Positions 48,571 to 60,299 of a stretch of 64,000 nucleotides of DNA are shown here, one piece after another; within the stretch, counting starts at the first letter, position 1; each line of letters starts with the position of its first letter. Both the position numbers and the translations under genes were made by a program. This DNA comes from Deinococcus sp. QL22 (GTDB lineage Bacteria > Deinococcota > Deinococci > Deinococcales > Deinococcaceae). The notes under the pieces are model-generated. The model searched no databases. It saw only the letters and a list, made by a program, of their open reading frames with translations, and had not been told where the DNA came from. The stretch spans positions 186,001 to 250,000 of the forward strand of contig NZ_CP097154.1 of the NCBI RefSeq assembly GCF_023370075.1, read 5' to 3'.

Positions 48571-49388
48571 AGGGCGGTAACTGGGTAGTGGTCAGTGGTC
48601 AGTGGACAAAGCGCAAAGGCAGAAGCTTGGGCCGATTTCTGGCACTGGACGCCGCTTTAGCTTGCGCTGCCTGCACCACCTTCGCCGCCGCGCAAGCCGC
48701 TTACCGCATGGATTCTTACGTGACGCTGAACGGGAAGACGCAGCGCGCCTTTGCCTGGTGCGACGCGCCGGACCGCGTGCTGGCGCTGACCAAGCCAGCC
48801 AAAGCGCCTTCTACGCCGCAGCCTGTGACGCTGGTTCGACTGTTGAAGAACAAGCCGACCAAGATTCAAACAGAACCTTATTTGTTGGGGCCGGGAGACG
48901 CTGGGGCAGGCAATCTCTATGTCAGCTTGCAACCGCTCAGGAAAACCAATATCAGGCAGAATGACTGGTTTGTGCATAGCAGCAACGTAGAAAATGTAAA
49001 TGACCCTGCTTACCGCATGACGCATATCGGTTGGATCAATACCCCTATTGATACCGCTCAGTGCCGCTACGTGCCAGACGCCGCGTTTATGGGCGTAACT
49101 GCCAAACGCACCATCATCATTTGGGAAAATGGCAGCAAGATCACCTATGCCACACGTAACTTTGACGGTACGCCGGGGGTCTCTCTGAGTGGCGGCACGA
49201 GGGCGCAAAACGACATTGGGCCGGAATACACCTTCAACACAGCCGGATATACCTATCTGCTTAAATTTCATCCTCACGCCGCGTTTGTGCAGGTCAAGCA
49301 GGGGGCGCAGGTGCTGCAAACTGAACCCTTTTTAGCCTATTCCATCAGCACGCCACTCTCTAACCCGGCGCAGCAGGAGCAACCATGA
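48567..49388 (+). CDS. Exported protein of unknown function inside the hpa operon
   Basis: A 273-residue protein overlapping hpaG (GTGA) and hpaE (ATGA), so it is co-transcribed. Residues of about 22-45 (LGRFLALDAALACAACTTFAAAQA) look like a signal peptide with AAQA cleavage. The N-region before it is unusually long because a GTGGTCAGTGG repeat is encoded in it. The mature part is beta-rich (YRMDSYVTLNGKTQRAFAWCDAPDRVLALTKP, LYVSLQPLRKTNIRQNDWFVHSSNVENVND, RTIIIWENGSKITYATRNFDGTPGVSLSGG) with about two conserved-looking Cys. I recognise no family. Other hpa clusters I know do not contain such a gene. Confidence 0.7.
   Translation: MKGGNWVVVSGQWTKRKGRSLGRFLALDAALACAACTTFAAAQAAYRMDSYVTLNGKTQRAFAWCDAPDRVLALTKPAKAPSTPQPVTLVRLLKNKPTKIQTEPYLLGPGDAGAGNLYVSLQPLRKTNIRQNDWFVHSSNVENVNDPAYRMTHIGWINTPIDTAQCRYVPDAAFMGVTAKRTIIIWENGSKITYATRNFDGTPGVSLSGGTRAQNDIGPEYTFNTAGYTYLLKFHPHAAFVQVKQGAQVLQTEPFLAYSISTPLSNPAQQEQP
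48583..48605. repeat. GTGGTCA repeat at the N-terminus of the exported protein
   Basis: GGGTAGTGGTCAGTGGTCAG and the next GTGG form two 7-bp GTGGTCA units. A partial relative occurs at 19110-19126. It encodes part of the lead-in to the signal peptide. Confidence 0.4.
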
Positions 49389-50962
49389 CCCAAACGATGC
49401 TTCCCCAAACCACGCACCCCAACCTAGAAAAGGCGGCGGCCCTTGCCGCCAAGCTTCAGCCCCTGCGCCATCTGATCGGCGGACAGTGGGCCGAATCGGA
49501 CGGTGGCGAACGCTTCGACTCGGTGAACCCGCATGACGGCAGCGTGCTAACCAGCGCCCCCAGCGGCACGGCGGAAGACATTGACCGATCCGCCCGCGCT
49601 GCCCACGACGCCTTTCAGATCTGGCGCAACGTGAGCGGAGCCGAGCGCCGCCGCCTGCTGCACCGAATTGCCGACGCCATCGAGGCCCGCGCCGACGAAA
49701 TCGCGCTGCTGGAGAGCCTCGACACCGGGCAGGCCATACGCTTTATGAAATCGGCGGCCACACGTGGGGCCGAGAACTTCCGGTTTTTTGCAGACCGCGC
49801 CCCCAGCGCAGGCGACGGCCAGAGCCTTCCTGCGCCCGGCTTCATCAACTACACGCTGCGCCAGCCGATTGGCCCGGTCGGCGTGATTACGCCGTGGAAT
49901 ACGCCGTTCATGCTGAGCACCTGGAAAATTGCCCCCGCGCTGGCGGCGGGCTGCACGGTGGTTCACAAGCCCGCCGAATGGAGTCCGGTGACGGCAACGC
50001 TGCTGGCCGAGATCATGCAGGGCGTGTTCGAGGAAGCAGGCCTGCCCAGCGGGATCGTGAATCTGGTGCACGGCTATGGCGAGAGCGCGGGCAAGGCGCT
50101 GACCGAACACCCGCTGATTCAGGCGGTGGCGTTCGTGGGCGAAACCACCACGGGCAGCCACATCATGCGGCAGGGGGCCGACACCCTCAAGCGCGTTCAC
50201 TTCGAGCTGGGCGGCAAAAATCCGGTGGTGGTCTTCGATGATGCCGACCTGGACAAGGCTCTGGACGCCGTGGTTTTCATGATCTACAGCCTGAACGGGG
50301 AACGCTGCACCAGCTCCAGCCGGGTGCTGATCCAGAGCGGAATTTACGACGAATTCACCGCCCGGATTGCCGAACGCGCCCGCAATTTGCGCGTGGGCCA
50401 CCCGCTCGACCCCGCCACCGAGGTTGGGCCGCTCGTTCACCCCCGGCATACCGGCAAAGTAACTTCTTACTTTGAGTTGGCACGCGAGGAAGGCGCAACG
50501 ATTGCCGCAGGCGGGGAAGCACAAGGTGGGAACTACGTGTCTCCGACACTGTTTATCGGGGCGCGGGCCGATATGCGGATTGCTCAAGAAGAAATCTTTG
50601 GCCCGGTGCTGACAGCCATTCCTTTTGCCGATGAAACTGAAGCCTTAGCCATTGCCAACGGCGTGCGTTACGGCCTCGCCGCCTACCTATGGACGAACGA
50701 TATTACGCGTGCCCACCGCTTTGCCCAGAACGTGGAAGCGGGCATGGTGTGGGTCAACTCCGAAAATGTGCGGCACCTGCCCACGCCCTTTGGCGGCGTG
50801 AAAAACAGCGGCATCGGGCGCGACGGCGGCGACCATTCCTTCGAGTTCTATATGGAAACCAAGAACATCGCCATCTCGCTGGGTACGCACAAAACGGCGC
50901 GGCTAGGGGTGGGGGAAGAGCAGCCCACGCGGGACGGAATAGACCGGAAGTTGGCGGAATAA
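49385..50962 (+). CDS. hpaE: 5-carboxymethyl-2-hydroxymuconate semialdehyde dehydrogenase
   Basis: A 525-residue aldehyde dehydrogenase. HLIGGQWAESDGGERFDSVNPHDG starts the fold. GPVGVITPWNTPFMLSTWKIAPALAAGCTVVHKPAEWSPVTA is the NAD site, AFVGETTTGSHIM the next loop, FELGGKNPVVVFDDADLDKALDA carries the catalytic Glu (about residue 277), and YSLNGERCTSSSRVLI the catalytic Cys (about 311). It oxidises the semialdehyde from the extradiol ring cleavage of homoprotocatechuate with NAD. Its context, between an FAH enzyme and hpaB/D, supports HpaE over generic ALDHs. Confidence 0.93.
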   Translation: MTQTMLPQTTHPNLEKAAALAAKLQPLRHLIGGQWAESDGGERFDSVNPHDGSVLTSAPSGTAEDIDRSARAAHDAFQIWRNVSGAERRRLLHRIADAIEARADEIALLESLDTGQAIRFMKSAATRGAENFRFFADRAPSAGDGQSLPAPGFINYTLRQPIGPVGVITPWNTPFMLSTWKIAPALAAGCTVVHKPAEWSPVTATLLAEIMQGVFEEAGLPSGIVNLVHGYGESAGKALTEHPLIQAVAFVGETTTGSHIMRQGADTLKRVHFELGGKNPVVVFDDADLDKALDAVVFMIYSLNGERCTSSSRVLIQSGIYDEFTARIAERARNLRVGHPLDPATEVGPLVHPRHTGKVTSYFELAREEGATIAAGGEAQGGNYVSPTLFIGARADMRIAQEEIFGPVLTAIPFADETEALAIANGVRYGLAAYLWTNDITRAHRFAQNVEAGMVWVNSENVRHLPTPFGGVKNSGIGRDGGDHSFEFYMETKNIAISLGTHKTARLGVGEEQPTRDGIDRKLAE

Positions 50963-51054
50963 AGCACGGTCATGGTTGTCATTAACCGACAGATCGACTC
51001 TGGCATCCCCACACCACACAGAGCATTTGCCTCAGCTCAAAGGAGCGTCCACAC

Positions 51055-53512
<2,458 letters not shown>

Positions 53513-53524
53513 GGTGTGGATGGA

Positions 53525-54364
53525 ATGACCGGGCCTCAGCGAGCTATCCCAGACGATCAACTGTCTGCCCTCGCCGCCGAGTTAGAGGGGGCCGAGGCCA
53601 CAGGCGTCAGCCTCTCCCCCTTCTCCGAGCGCTTTGAGGGAATGACCATTGCCGATGCTTACGCCGTGCAGCGGGCGTGGGTGGCACACAAAGTCAGTAC
53701 CGGGCGGCGCATTTTGGGCCACAAAATCGGCCTGACTTCGCGGGCCATGCAGATGGCTTCTCAGATCAACGAGCCAGACTACGGAGCGCTGCTGGACGAT
53801 ATGTTCTTCGAGCCGAACGGGGACATTCCGCTGTCCCGGTTTGTGGCTCCCAAGGTGGAAGTGGAACTGGCGTTCATCCTCAAATCTGATCTGCGTGGCC
53901 CGGGCGTGACCCTGCTGGACGTACTGCGGGCCACCGAATACGTGACGCCCGCCGCAGAGATCATCGACGCCCGCATCGAGCGAATCAGCCGCGCTACAGG
54001 CAAGCCCCGGCGCGTGCTGGACACCATCAGCGACAACGCTGCCAACGCCGGAATTATTCTGGGCGGGCGGGCGGTGCGCCCCGACGATATAGATTTGCGC
54101 TGGGCTGCGGCCTTGTGCATCCGCAACGGAGTGATTGAGGAAACTGGTGTGGCGGCGGGCGTGCTGGGCCATCCGGCGGCAGGAATCGCGTGGCTGGCAA
54201 ACCGCCTGGCCCCGCACGGCGAAGGCCTCAAGGCTGGCGAAGTCGTGCTGGCCGGGTCGTTCACGCGTCCGGTAGATATTGGGGCTGGCGACGTATTCAC
54301 CTTCGATTATGGGCCACTCGGCACTTTTTCCTGCCGATTCGCGGGGGGAGCACGTGGACAGTAA
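53525..54364 (+). CDS. hpaH: 2-oxo-hept-4-ene-1,7-dioate hydratase
   Basis: A 279-residue FAH-related hydratase. [58 protein letters not shown] is the signature of HpaH/MhpD-type hydratases, and [45 protein letters not shown] carries the metal-ligand Glu residues. It adds water to 2-oxohept-4-ene-dioate, giving the substrate of HpaI. ATG 53525 was chosen over GTG 53516; it is 13 bp after hpaD. Its end overlaps the hpaI start by 11 bp. Confidence 0.94.
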   Translation: MTGPQRAIPDDQLSALAAELEGAEATGVSLSPFSERFEGMTIADAYAVQRAWVAHKVSTGRRILGHKIGLTSRAMQMASQINEPDYGALLDDMFFEPNGDIPLSRFVAPKVEVELAFILKSDLRGPGVTLLDVLRATEYVTPAAEIIDARIERISRATGKPRRVLDTISDNAANAGIILGGRAVRPDDIDLRWAAALCIRNGVIEETGVAAGVLGHPAAGIAWLANRLAPHGEGLKAGEVVLAGSFTRPVDIGAGDVFTFDYGPLGTFSCRFAGGARGQ

Positions 54365-55151
54365 GAACGCTTTTGTAAATAACACTTTGGCGAACAACAC
54401 TTTTAAGACCCGGTTGAAATCTGGCGAACAATTGTTCGGTTTCTGGCTGGCTCTGGCAAATTCCTACAGCGCCGAAATCTGCGCGGGCGCGGGCTTCGAT
54501 TGGCTGCTGATTGACGGCGAACACGCCCCCAACGACCTACGCTCCACACTGGCACAGCTTCAGGCTGTTGCGCCCTCTCCATCGACTGCCCTGGTGCGGC
54601 CTCCCGTGGGCGACTCCGTGCTGATCAAGCAATTGCTGGATATTGGCGCACGCAACCTCATTATTCCAATGGTAGAAACGGCGGAACAGGCCCGCTTCTT
54701 GGTGTCTGCCACCCGGTATCCGCCGCTAGGTATCCGTGGTGTGGGCAGCGCCTTAGCCCGTGCCAGCGCCTTTTCCCGCAATGCGGAGTATCTGAAGCAA
54801 GCCGACGAAGGCATCTGCCTGATCGTACAGGTGGAATCGGCGGCAGCGCTGGCAGAATTGGAAAACATCGCGGCTGTAGACGGGGTGGACGGCGTATTCA
54901 TCGGCCCGGCTGACCTTGCCGCCAGCATGGGCCACCTGGGCAACCCCAATCATGCCGACGTGCAGGGCGCTATTCAGGCCGCCGCCGCCCGACTCAAAGC
55001 GGCAGGCAAGCCCGCTGGGATTCTCGCCACCGATGAAACAGTGGCCCGCACCTACCTGAGTTGGGGCTACAGTTTTGTGGCTGTCGGGGTAGACGTCATG
55101 CTGTTGGCCCGCTCTAGCACGCAACTTGCCGCCAAGTTCAGGCCGGGTTAA
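54354..55151 (+). CDS. hpaI: 4-hydroxy-2-oxoheptane-1,7-dioate aldolase
   Basis: A 265-residue class II aldolase of the HpcH/HpaI family, a divalent-metal TIM barrel that splits 4-hydroxy-2-oxoheptanedioate into pyruvate and succinate semialdehyde. Motifs are complete: [120 protein letters not shown]. The start is GTG 54354 after GGGGGGAG. It is the last gene of the hpa operon. The pathway lacks a visible CHM isomerase (HpaF). Confidence 0.95.
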   Translation: MDSKNAFVNNTLANNTFKTRLKSGEQLFGFWLALANSYSAEICAGAGFDWLLIDGEHAPNDLRSTLAQLQAVAPSPSTALVRPPVGDSVLIKQLLDIGARNLIIPMVETAEQARFLVSATRYPPLGIRGVGSALARASAFSRNAEYLKQADEGICLIVQVESAAALAELENIAAVDGVDGVFIGPADLAASMGHLGNPNHADVQGAIQAAAARLKAAGKPAGILATDETVARTYLSWGYSFVAVGVDVMLLARSSTQLAAKFRPG

Positions 55152-55155
55152 GGAT

Positions 55156-55175
55156 TGCTCGTCACGTGACGAGCA
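55156..55175. repeat. 20-bp palindrome, copy 1 (candidate parS)
   Basis: TGCTCGTCACGTGACGAGCA is a perfect palindrome with the central TCACGTGA also found in the bacterial parS consensus. It lies 5 bp after hpaI, with no T-run, just upstream of the -35 region of the next gene. An identical copy is at 55965-55984 next to parB. Confidence 0.6.
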
Positions 55176-55209
55176 GATTCATGCAGCGTGCTTGCCCTAG
55201 CATGGTCGC

Positions 55210-55944
55210 ATGATTTACGCCTTCCTGAACCCGGTGGACACCCTGACTGCCGCGCCCACCTCCGATGGGTTTCCTGCTGACGCTTTCGTCACCGATGAAT
55301 TTGACCGCCGCATGTCGGGCCTCTCGCGCCTGCTGCACGAGGCCACGCTGGTTCCGGTGACAGGTCTGGATGAGGAAGAACTGCTGAACGTACCCGCCGC
55401 GTTTTTTTCCTGGCAGGTGCTGCGGCACGGCGCAGTCGTCATTAATCCAGATGGAGAGGAAGACCCGGCGTGGCGGCGGCTGACCGTAGAAACGCTGACC
55501 CAGCGGGCCGACGCCCTGAGTCTGGCGTTTCAGGCAGCGCAGCACATCGGGCAATTGGGACAACTGGGCACCGAGGCCGAGTTGATTGAGCGGGGTGGCC
55601 GCCCGCTGCTGGTGCGCGTGTCCCATCCGCACGACCTGGATTACGCGCTGGATGCGGCGGCCCTCACCTGGGAAACGTGGCTGGAAGAAGGCCCATTCCG
55701 GGGCGACCTGCGCCTCATGCGGGATGGCGACCTGCTGACCATGCTGCCCAAAGAGATCAACCCTGAGAGCGCTGTGAATTACGTGCTGTCTCAGTTGGAA
55801 GGCGAAGTGGAATTAACGATTGGCGTGAGTGCGAGCCAGAACGACGCCGCCTTTCTGTCCCTGTGCGACTTTGCCATGATTCCGGGCAGCGGGCCTCTGC
55901 TGAGGCTTTCTGCGGCAACGGAGTTTGAATTGGAGTCGGACTAA
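55210..55944 (+). CDS. Protein of unknown function between two palindromes
   Basis: A 244-residue acidic soluble protein with no domain I recognise. The N-terminal part contains DEFDRRMSGLSRLLHEATLVPVTGLDEEELLNVPAAFFSWQVLRHGAVVINPDGEEDPAWRRL, a middle helix runs LTQRADALSLAFQAAQHIGQLG, and the C-terminal strands are VNYVLSQLEGEVELTIGVSASQNDAAFLSLCDFAMIPG. The last block recalls HAD-like phosphatase C-termini (GVSxSxxDxxFLSxCDFAMxPG), but the DxD nucleophile motif was not clearly found, so I leave it open. TAGCAT ends six bases before ATG 55210 (leaderless). Confidence 0.6.
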   Translation: MIYAFLNPVDTLTAAPTSDGFPADAFVTDEFDRRMSGLSRLLHEATLVPVTGLDEEELLNVPAAFFSWQVLRHGAVVINPDGEEDPAWRRLTVETLTQRADALSLAFQAAQHIGQLGQLGTEAELIERGGRPLLVRVSHPHDLDYALDAAALTWETWLEEGPFRGDLRLMRDGDLLTMLPKEINPESAVNYVLSQLEGEVELTIGVSASQNDAAFLSLCDFAMIPGSGPLLRLSAATEFELESD

Positions 55945-55964
55945 ATTCGCCAGGCAAAAAAAGT

Positions 55965-55984
55965 TGCTCGTCACGTGACGAGCA
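55965..55984. repeat. 20-bp palindrome, copy 2 (candidate parS/terminator)
   Basis: The same sequence as 55156-55175 (22 bp with flanking T/A). It is 15 bp beyond the parB stop. On the minus strand it is followed by ACTTTTTTT, so it may also end parAB transcription. Identity of the two copies favours a sequence-specific protein site. Confidence 0.6.
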
Positions 55985-55999
55985 AACGGAAGATTTGAA

Positions 56000-56887
56000 T
56001 TATTCGCCGTCTAGTAAAGCTTGCACCTGCCCCAGCAACCGCTCTATTTTTTTGCGGCGGGCAGGGTCAAGGCTGTCTAGCGCCCGCTTGTGGCTGAGGC
56101 GGCGGGCCACTGCTTGCCAGTTTTCGCCGGGGACAGCGGCGGGTGCGACCTGTACGCGGAGTTCCTGAACAGTGGCTCCTGCTTCAGCAGATTGCAATAA
56201 TTTGGCGCGTGCGTCAGCATCAGCGACGCGGCCCACAATCAACGCCTTGCGGTAATCCAGTCCCGCACGCACGGCGGCCTGCACATTATCTGGCAGATTT
56301 AACACAGCGGCGCGGTTGCGAATAAAAGAGCGCCACGACTCTCGGCCCAGTGCACCAAAGGTGGTGTCCAGACGGGCCACCGCTTCCGGGTCAGCTTCCG
56401 GCGCACGGTCGAGCGCGAACATCCGGGCCACCGCCTCGGCTTCTGGCACGTTCAACGCGGCGGCGGCCACCTGCAACCTCGCCCGCACTTCCTCGATCAC
56501 GTTCAGATTCTCGCGTTGCAGGTTTTCCACAGCGGCGGCCAGACGCGCCTGCGAATCATCCAAATCCCGGATCAGCACCGGAACCTCGGCAAGTCCAGCC
56601 AACCCAGCCGCACGCCAGCGCCGTTCTCCGGCCACGATTTCGTAGCGGCCCCCGGCCAGTGGACGCACCAACAGCGGTTGCAAGACGCCCTGTTCGCGGA
56701 TACTGCGGGCCAAGTCTTCCAGAGCATCGGGCGCAAAATGCACGCGGGGTTGAAAAGTTCCAGCCTGCAAAACCGACACGGGCAAGGTAGTCGAAGCAGG
56801 CTGAGACAATGCTTCTACTCCAGACACCAGCCCACTCAGGCGCGAGCCGACCACTGGACGCACTGCTGGCCGACTTTTGGTGCTCAT
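56000..56887 (-). CDS. parB: ParB-family partition protein
   Basis: A 295-residue DNA-segregation protein. The ParB/Srx CTPase domain is clear: [99 protein letters not shown]. It includes the GERRWRA nucleotide/DNA-bridging motif at about residue 108 and [10 protein letters not shown] helix-turn-helix-type region ([26 protein letters not shown]) and a lysine/arginine-rich C-terminal part follow. ATG 56887 overlaps the parA stop by 4 bp. It should bind parS; the 20-bp palindromes nearby are candidates. Confidence 0.93.
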   Translation of the reverse strand: MSTKSRPAVRPVVGSRLSGLVSGVEALSQPASTTLPVSVLQAGTFQPRVHFAPDALEDLARSIREQGVLQPLLVRPLAGGRYEIVAGERRWRAAGLAGLAEVPVLIRDLDDSQARLAAAVENLQRENLNVIEEVRARLQVAAAALNVPEAEAVARMFALDRAPEADPEAVARLDTTFGALGRESWRSFIRNRAAVLNLPDNVQAAVRAGLDYRKALIVGRVADADARAKLLQSAEAGATVQELRVQVAPAAVPGENWQAVARRLSHKRALDSLDPARRKKIERLLGQVQALLDGE

Positions 56888-57675
56888 CGCTGAACTCCAG
56901 CAGAGTCGCTTTCGGTCAGGTGGAATGGCAATCCAATCACCTGTGCGATTTCGGCGGTCACGCGTAATACATCGGCGTGAACAGGGGAACCGGGCGCGTA
57001 TATGCCAACGGGCTGGCCTGCGCTGGCACTGTCGTTCCACACAGCTCCCCGGTCTGGAATGGGGCTGGCGAGCGGCTTCAGAATGCCTTGCAGAGCGGCA
57101 TAGGCCTCGCGGTCATGGGAACGGCGGGCGTCGTAGAGGGTGGGCACATACAGGCCTACGGTTAGGTCAGGGCGCAACTTGCGGTAGGTCGCCATCGCCT
57201 CGCTCAATCCGGCCAGCGCGTTCATCCCTTTCTGGCGCGTGGGCACGGGCACGATCAGGTGATCGGCGGCCAGCGCGGCCAGAATGGACAGTTGGCCTAG
57301 GCTGGGCGGAGAGTCGATCAGCACCACATCGTACTGGTCTGAAACCTGCGCCAATGCTCCCCGGAGGTGCAGATGAGCGCCCACCACGCCCATCATCTGC
57401 CCTTCTGCCAGTGCCAAGGACACATCACTGGGAATGAGATGAAGACCATGCACAGGCACAGGCACGGGTAAAGGATCGCCCCGCGTGGCCATGTCGTAGG
57501 CAGTCTGTTCGCGGCGGACACCCTCCACACCCAACCAATCGGTCAAGTTGGCCTGAGGGTCGAGGTCGATCAGGAGAACCCGCAGCCCCGAGTGCGCGAG
57601 TGTGTGGCCCACATCCCGCGTCAGGCTGGTTTTCATCACCCCACCCGCATGATTAAAGAGCGTTAGTGTTTGCAT
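56884..57675 (-). CDS. parA: ParA-family partition ATPase with altered P-loop
   Basis: A 263-residue Walker-type ATPase. After TLTLFNH the deviant Walker A reads [12 protein letters not shown] at about residues 10-21, where typical ParA has KGGVGKTT: the signature lysine is Ala and the Gly before the conserved Lys is Met. [19 protein letters not shown] gives Walker A-prime (Asp) and [30 protein letters not shown] the Walker B. The conserved P-loop Lys-Thr is kept, so ATP binding is plausible. It is first in a parA-parB operon and implies that this replicon has its own partition system. Confidence 0.92.
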   Translation of the reverse strand: MQTLTLFNHAGGVMKTSLTRDVGHTLAHSGLRVLLIDLDPQANLTDWLGVEGVRREQTAYDMATRGDPLPVPVPVHGLHLIPSDVSLALAEGQMMGVVGAHLHLRGALAQVSDQYDVVLIDSPPSLGQLSILAALAADHLIVPVPTRQKGMNALAGLSEAMATYRKLRPDLTVGLYVPTLYDARRSHDREAYAALQGILKPLASPIPDRGAVWNDSASAGQPVGIYAPGSPVHADVLRVTAEIAQVIGLPFHLTESDSAGVQR

Positions 57676-57725
57676 CTGTGCCTAGAGTAGCGCGAGTCGG
57701 GCAGGGGGAAATTCAGGCATCACCA

Positions 57726-57757
57726 GAAGGCGGCCCCTGCACAAGCGGGCCGCCTTC
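57726..57757. terminator. Hairpin between parA and glf
   Basis: A perfect 11-bp stem GAAGGCGGCCC (57726-57736) with GGGCCGCCTTC (57747-57757). It lies after the minus-strand glf stop and before parA. No T-run is present on the minus strand. Confidence 0.65.
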
Positions 57758-57792
57758 CAACTGCTCTCTATATTCAGCTTTTTGGAGTTGAA

Positions 57793-58965
57793 TTACACCT
57801 GAACTTCTGCCTCGGTTCTGATGCCTGCCAGTTCGGATTCCAGCTGCTTGAAGGTCATCAAGGCCTGAGCCACCACCTGATCCATGTTGTAGTACTTGTA
57901 GGTGGCGAGGCGGCCCACAAAGGTCACATTGGGCATTGCTTCGGCGTCGGCAGCATATTTGCGGTACAGCTCGGCATTTTCGGGGCGGGGTACCGGGTAG
58001 TAGGGGTCACCCTCAGCGGTGGGATATTCATACACCAGGCTGGTTTGCGCGTGTGTCTGACCCGTGATGTGCTTGAACTCCGACACGCGGGTAAAGGTGG
58101 AATCGTTGGGATGATTGACTGTGCCCACCGGCTGAAACTGCTCCTGCGGGAGTGTGACGTGCTCGAAGTTCAGGCTGCGGTAGGGCAGGCGGCCATAACG
58201 GAAATCAAAAAATGTATCGATGGGGCCGGTGTAAATCAGGTGGTCGTGGGGCAGCATATCGATCACGTCACGGTAATCGGTATTCAGCATCACGCTGATG
58301 TTGGGGTGCGCCAGCATGGCTTCGAACATACGCGTGTAGCCGTGGCGTGGCATGGCCTGATACGTGTCGGTAAAGTAACGGTCATCGCGGCTGGTGCGGG
58401 TCGGCACGCGGGCCGTGACCGAGGAATCAAGTTCGGAGGGATCAAGGCCCCACTGCTTGCGGGTATAGCCCCGGAAAAACTTGTTGTACAGGTCGCGGCC
58501 CACCCGGTTCACGATCACGTCTTCACTCGTGCGTACCTGCTCCACGGGTTCGGCCACGCTGGCAAAATAATCTTCGAGTTGCGCGGCGGTCAGGCTCAGA
58601 CCATACAGGCGGTTCACGGTATCGAGGTTGATAGGAATAGGCAGCTTTTGGCCGTCTACATTCGCCAGCACGCGGTGTTCGTAGGGCCGCCACGCCGTAA
58701 ATTGCGAGAGGTAATCGAACACCTGCCGCGAGTTGGTATGGAAGATGTGTGGGCCATATGGGTGAATCAGAATGCCGGCCTCATCGTGACGGTCATAGGC
58801 ATTGCCGCCGATATGCGGGCGGCGTTCCACAATCAACACGCGCTTGCCCACGCTGGCCAGTCGCTCGGCCAATACCGACCCAGCAAACCCTGCACCCACA
58901 ATTAAATAGTCGAATCCCTGCTTTTTCCAGCTGTTCTGCATATTGAGGTTCATAGAATCAGTCAT
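57793..58965 (-). CDS. glf: UDP-galactopyranose mutase
   Basis: A 390-residue FAD enzyme that interconverts UDP-galactopyranose and UDP-galactofuranose for cell-envelope glycans. The dinucleotide fold FDYLIVGAGFAGSVLAERLASVGKRVLIVERRPHIGGNAYD is at residues 18-58. HPYGPHIFHTNSRQVFDYLSQFTAWRPYEHRVLA and FFRGYTRKQWGLDPSELDSSVTARVPTRTSRDDRYFTDTYQAMPRHGYTRMFE carry conserved active-site residues. The C-terminus has VFEYP-like LVYEYPTAEGDPYYPVPRPENAELYRKY and GRLATYKYYNMDQVV. ATG 58965 has GGAGG six bases upstream and overlaps the glycosyltransferase stop. Confidence 0.95.
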   Translation of the reverse strand: MTDSMNLNMQNSWKKQGFDYLIVGAGFAGSVLAERLASVGKRVLIVERRPHIGGNAYDRHDEAGILIHPYGPHIFHTNSRQVFDYLSQFTAWRPYEHRVLANVDGQKLPIPINLDTVNRLYGLSLTAAQLEDYFASVAEPVEQVRTSEDVIVNRVGRDLYNKFFRGYTRKQWGLDPSELDSSVTARVPTRTSRDDRYFTDTYQAMPRHGYTRMFEAMLAHPNISVMLNTDYRDVIDMLPHDHLIYTGPIDTFFDFRYGRLPYRSLNFEHVTLPQEQFQPVGTVNHPNDSTFTRVSEFKHITGQTHAQTSLVYEYPTAEGDPYYPVPRPENAELYRKYAADAEAMPNVTFVGRLATYKYYNMDQVVAQALMTFKQLESELAGIRTEAEVQV

Positions 58966-60133
58966 CGGCGGCCTCCACAACAAGCGTTGTCCGGTTGGTG
59001 GCAGCTTCGGCCATTTGAACCTGCATACCTTGCCACGTTTTGTCCCACGAGAGCTGACCCAGATATGAATCCGCACGCGTCTGGCGCTCAGCGGCCTGTG
59101 CCGTACCACGTGCATCCAGGAGTTTTTGAATAGCCGCTTCAAAACCAGCCGCGTCGTGGGCAATTTCCAGCAAGTCTTGCTCCCCGTAAGGCCGCACCAC
59201 GTCATGGATAGCCGTAGACACGACGGGCACGCCTGCCGCCAAATACTCCGGAGTTTTGGTCGGCGAAATAAATTCGGTGGAGTCGTTGCGGGCGAACGGC
59301 AGCAGAGCCACATCCCAGCCGCTCAGGTAAGCGGGCAAATCGCCGTAACATTTCTGGCCCAGATAATGCACATTGCTGGCCTGCGGCAGTTCCTCACGCG
59401 ACACCTTGACCACTGGCCCCAGCAGCACAAATGTCCAGTCGGGGCGGCGCTCGGCCAGTTCGGAAACCAGGGCGGCATCAAATCGTTCATCCAGTACGCC
59501 GTAAAAGCCTAAGCGTGGGCCAACCAGCCCCGCCTGGTCTTCGGGTTCAGCGTTCACCGTGCGGGCCCTAGCAAAATGCGGTACATCTACGCTAGACGGA
59601 AACGGGAAGACGCGGGGATGTTTGTGCCGCTTAGCTTCCCAGAGGCGGTAGCCGCCAGTGAACACCAGATCGGCGCGGCGGAACAATTCGGCCTCGCGGG
59701 TCAGCAGTTCGGGTGGTGCGTGGCGAAAGTTGGCGAGTTCGTCCATGCAGTCGTACACGGTCAGCGCAGGACTCAGGCCCGCCGTGATAGGCAGTTCCAT
59801 TGGCGTATAGACCCACAGTACATAGTCGGTCAACCCCTCGTTTCTCACCAGTTCTTGGAGCAGCTTGGCGGTGCGCTTCTGTGATTCATCGGCACTCAGG
59901 CCATGCGTGACGTGCGGGGTACAGACCATCACGCCGCTCTGATCCTTCCTCAACGCCATGGACTCGCCCTGATCGCCAAAAATCGGTTCCTCAACGTAAT
60001 AGACCTGTTGGTTCTGCGCGGCCCGCGTCATCAGGTGTTGGGGACGCTGAAATACAAAATCCCAACGCAGGTGGGCAATGCAGATCAGGGCCTGGGGGGT
60101 GGGGGCTTGTTGGGCAAGTGGGGAATATGTCAC
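58958..60133 (-). CDS. Glycosyltransferase family protein
   Basis: A 391-residue predicted GT-B glycosyltransferase. ALICIAHLRWDFVFQRPQHLMTRAAQNQQVYYVEEP is the N-terminal domain of a group often encoded beside glf. PRLGFYGVLDERFDAALVSELAERRPDWTFVLLGPVVKVSREELPQASNVHYLGQKCYGDLPAYLSGWDVALLPFARNDSTEFISPTKTPEYLAAGVPVVSTAIHDVVRPY is the C-terminal nucleotide-sugar domain with the EYLAAG motif. It is likely to transfer the sugar made by Glf or a related one. The start is GTG 60133 with AAGGAAG upstream; the longer in-frame extension has no similarity. Confidence 0.85.
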   Translation of the reverse strand: MTYSPLAQQAPTPQALICIAHLRWDFVFQRPQHLMTRAAQNQQVYYVEEPIFGDQGESMALRKDQSGVMVCTPHVTHGLSADESQKRTAKLLQELVRNEGLTDYVLWVYTPMELPITAGLSPALTVYDCMDELANFRHAPPELLTREAELFRRADLVFTGGYRLWEAKRHKHPRVFPFPSSVDVPHFARARTVNAEPEDQAGLVGPRLGFYGVLDERFDAALVSELAERRPDWTFVLLGPVVKVSREELPQASNVHYLGQKCYGDLPAYLSGWDVALLPFARNDSTEFISPTKTPEYLAAGVPVVSTAIHDVVRPYGEQDLLEIAHDAAGFEAAIQKLLDARGTAQAAERQTRADSYLGQLSWDKTWQGMQVQMAEAATNRTTLVVEAADD

Positions 60134-60299
60134 AATACACTTCCTTTCTGTGAAATGAGATTGATGGGACGCAGGCACATTTAAGGAATTTAGCGCCCCA
60201 GCGGTCTTTCCCCGTGCCAATCCAGCGAAGGCCAATTCATAAACTTTGCTGCTGGGCTGAGAAATTGGTGAGTATGATTTCATTAATTCTCATCTGCAA

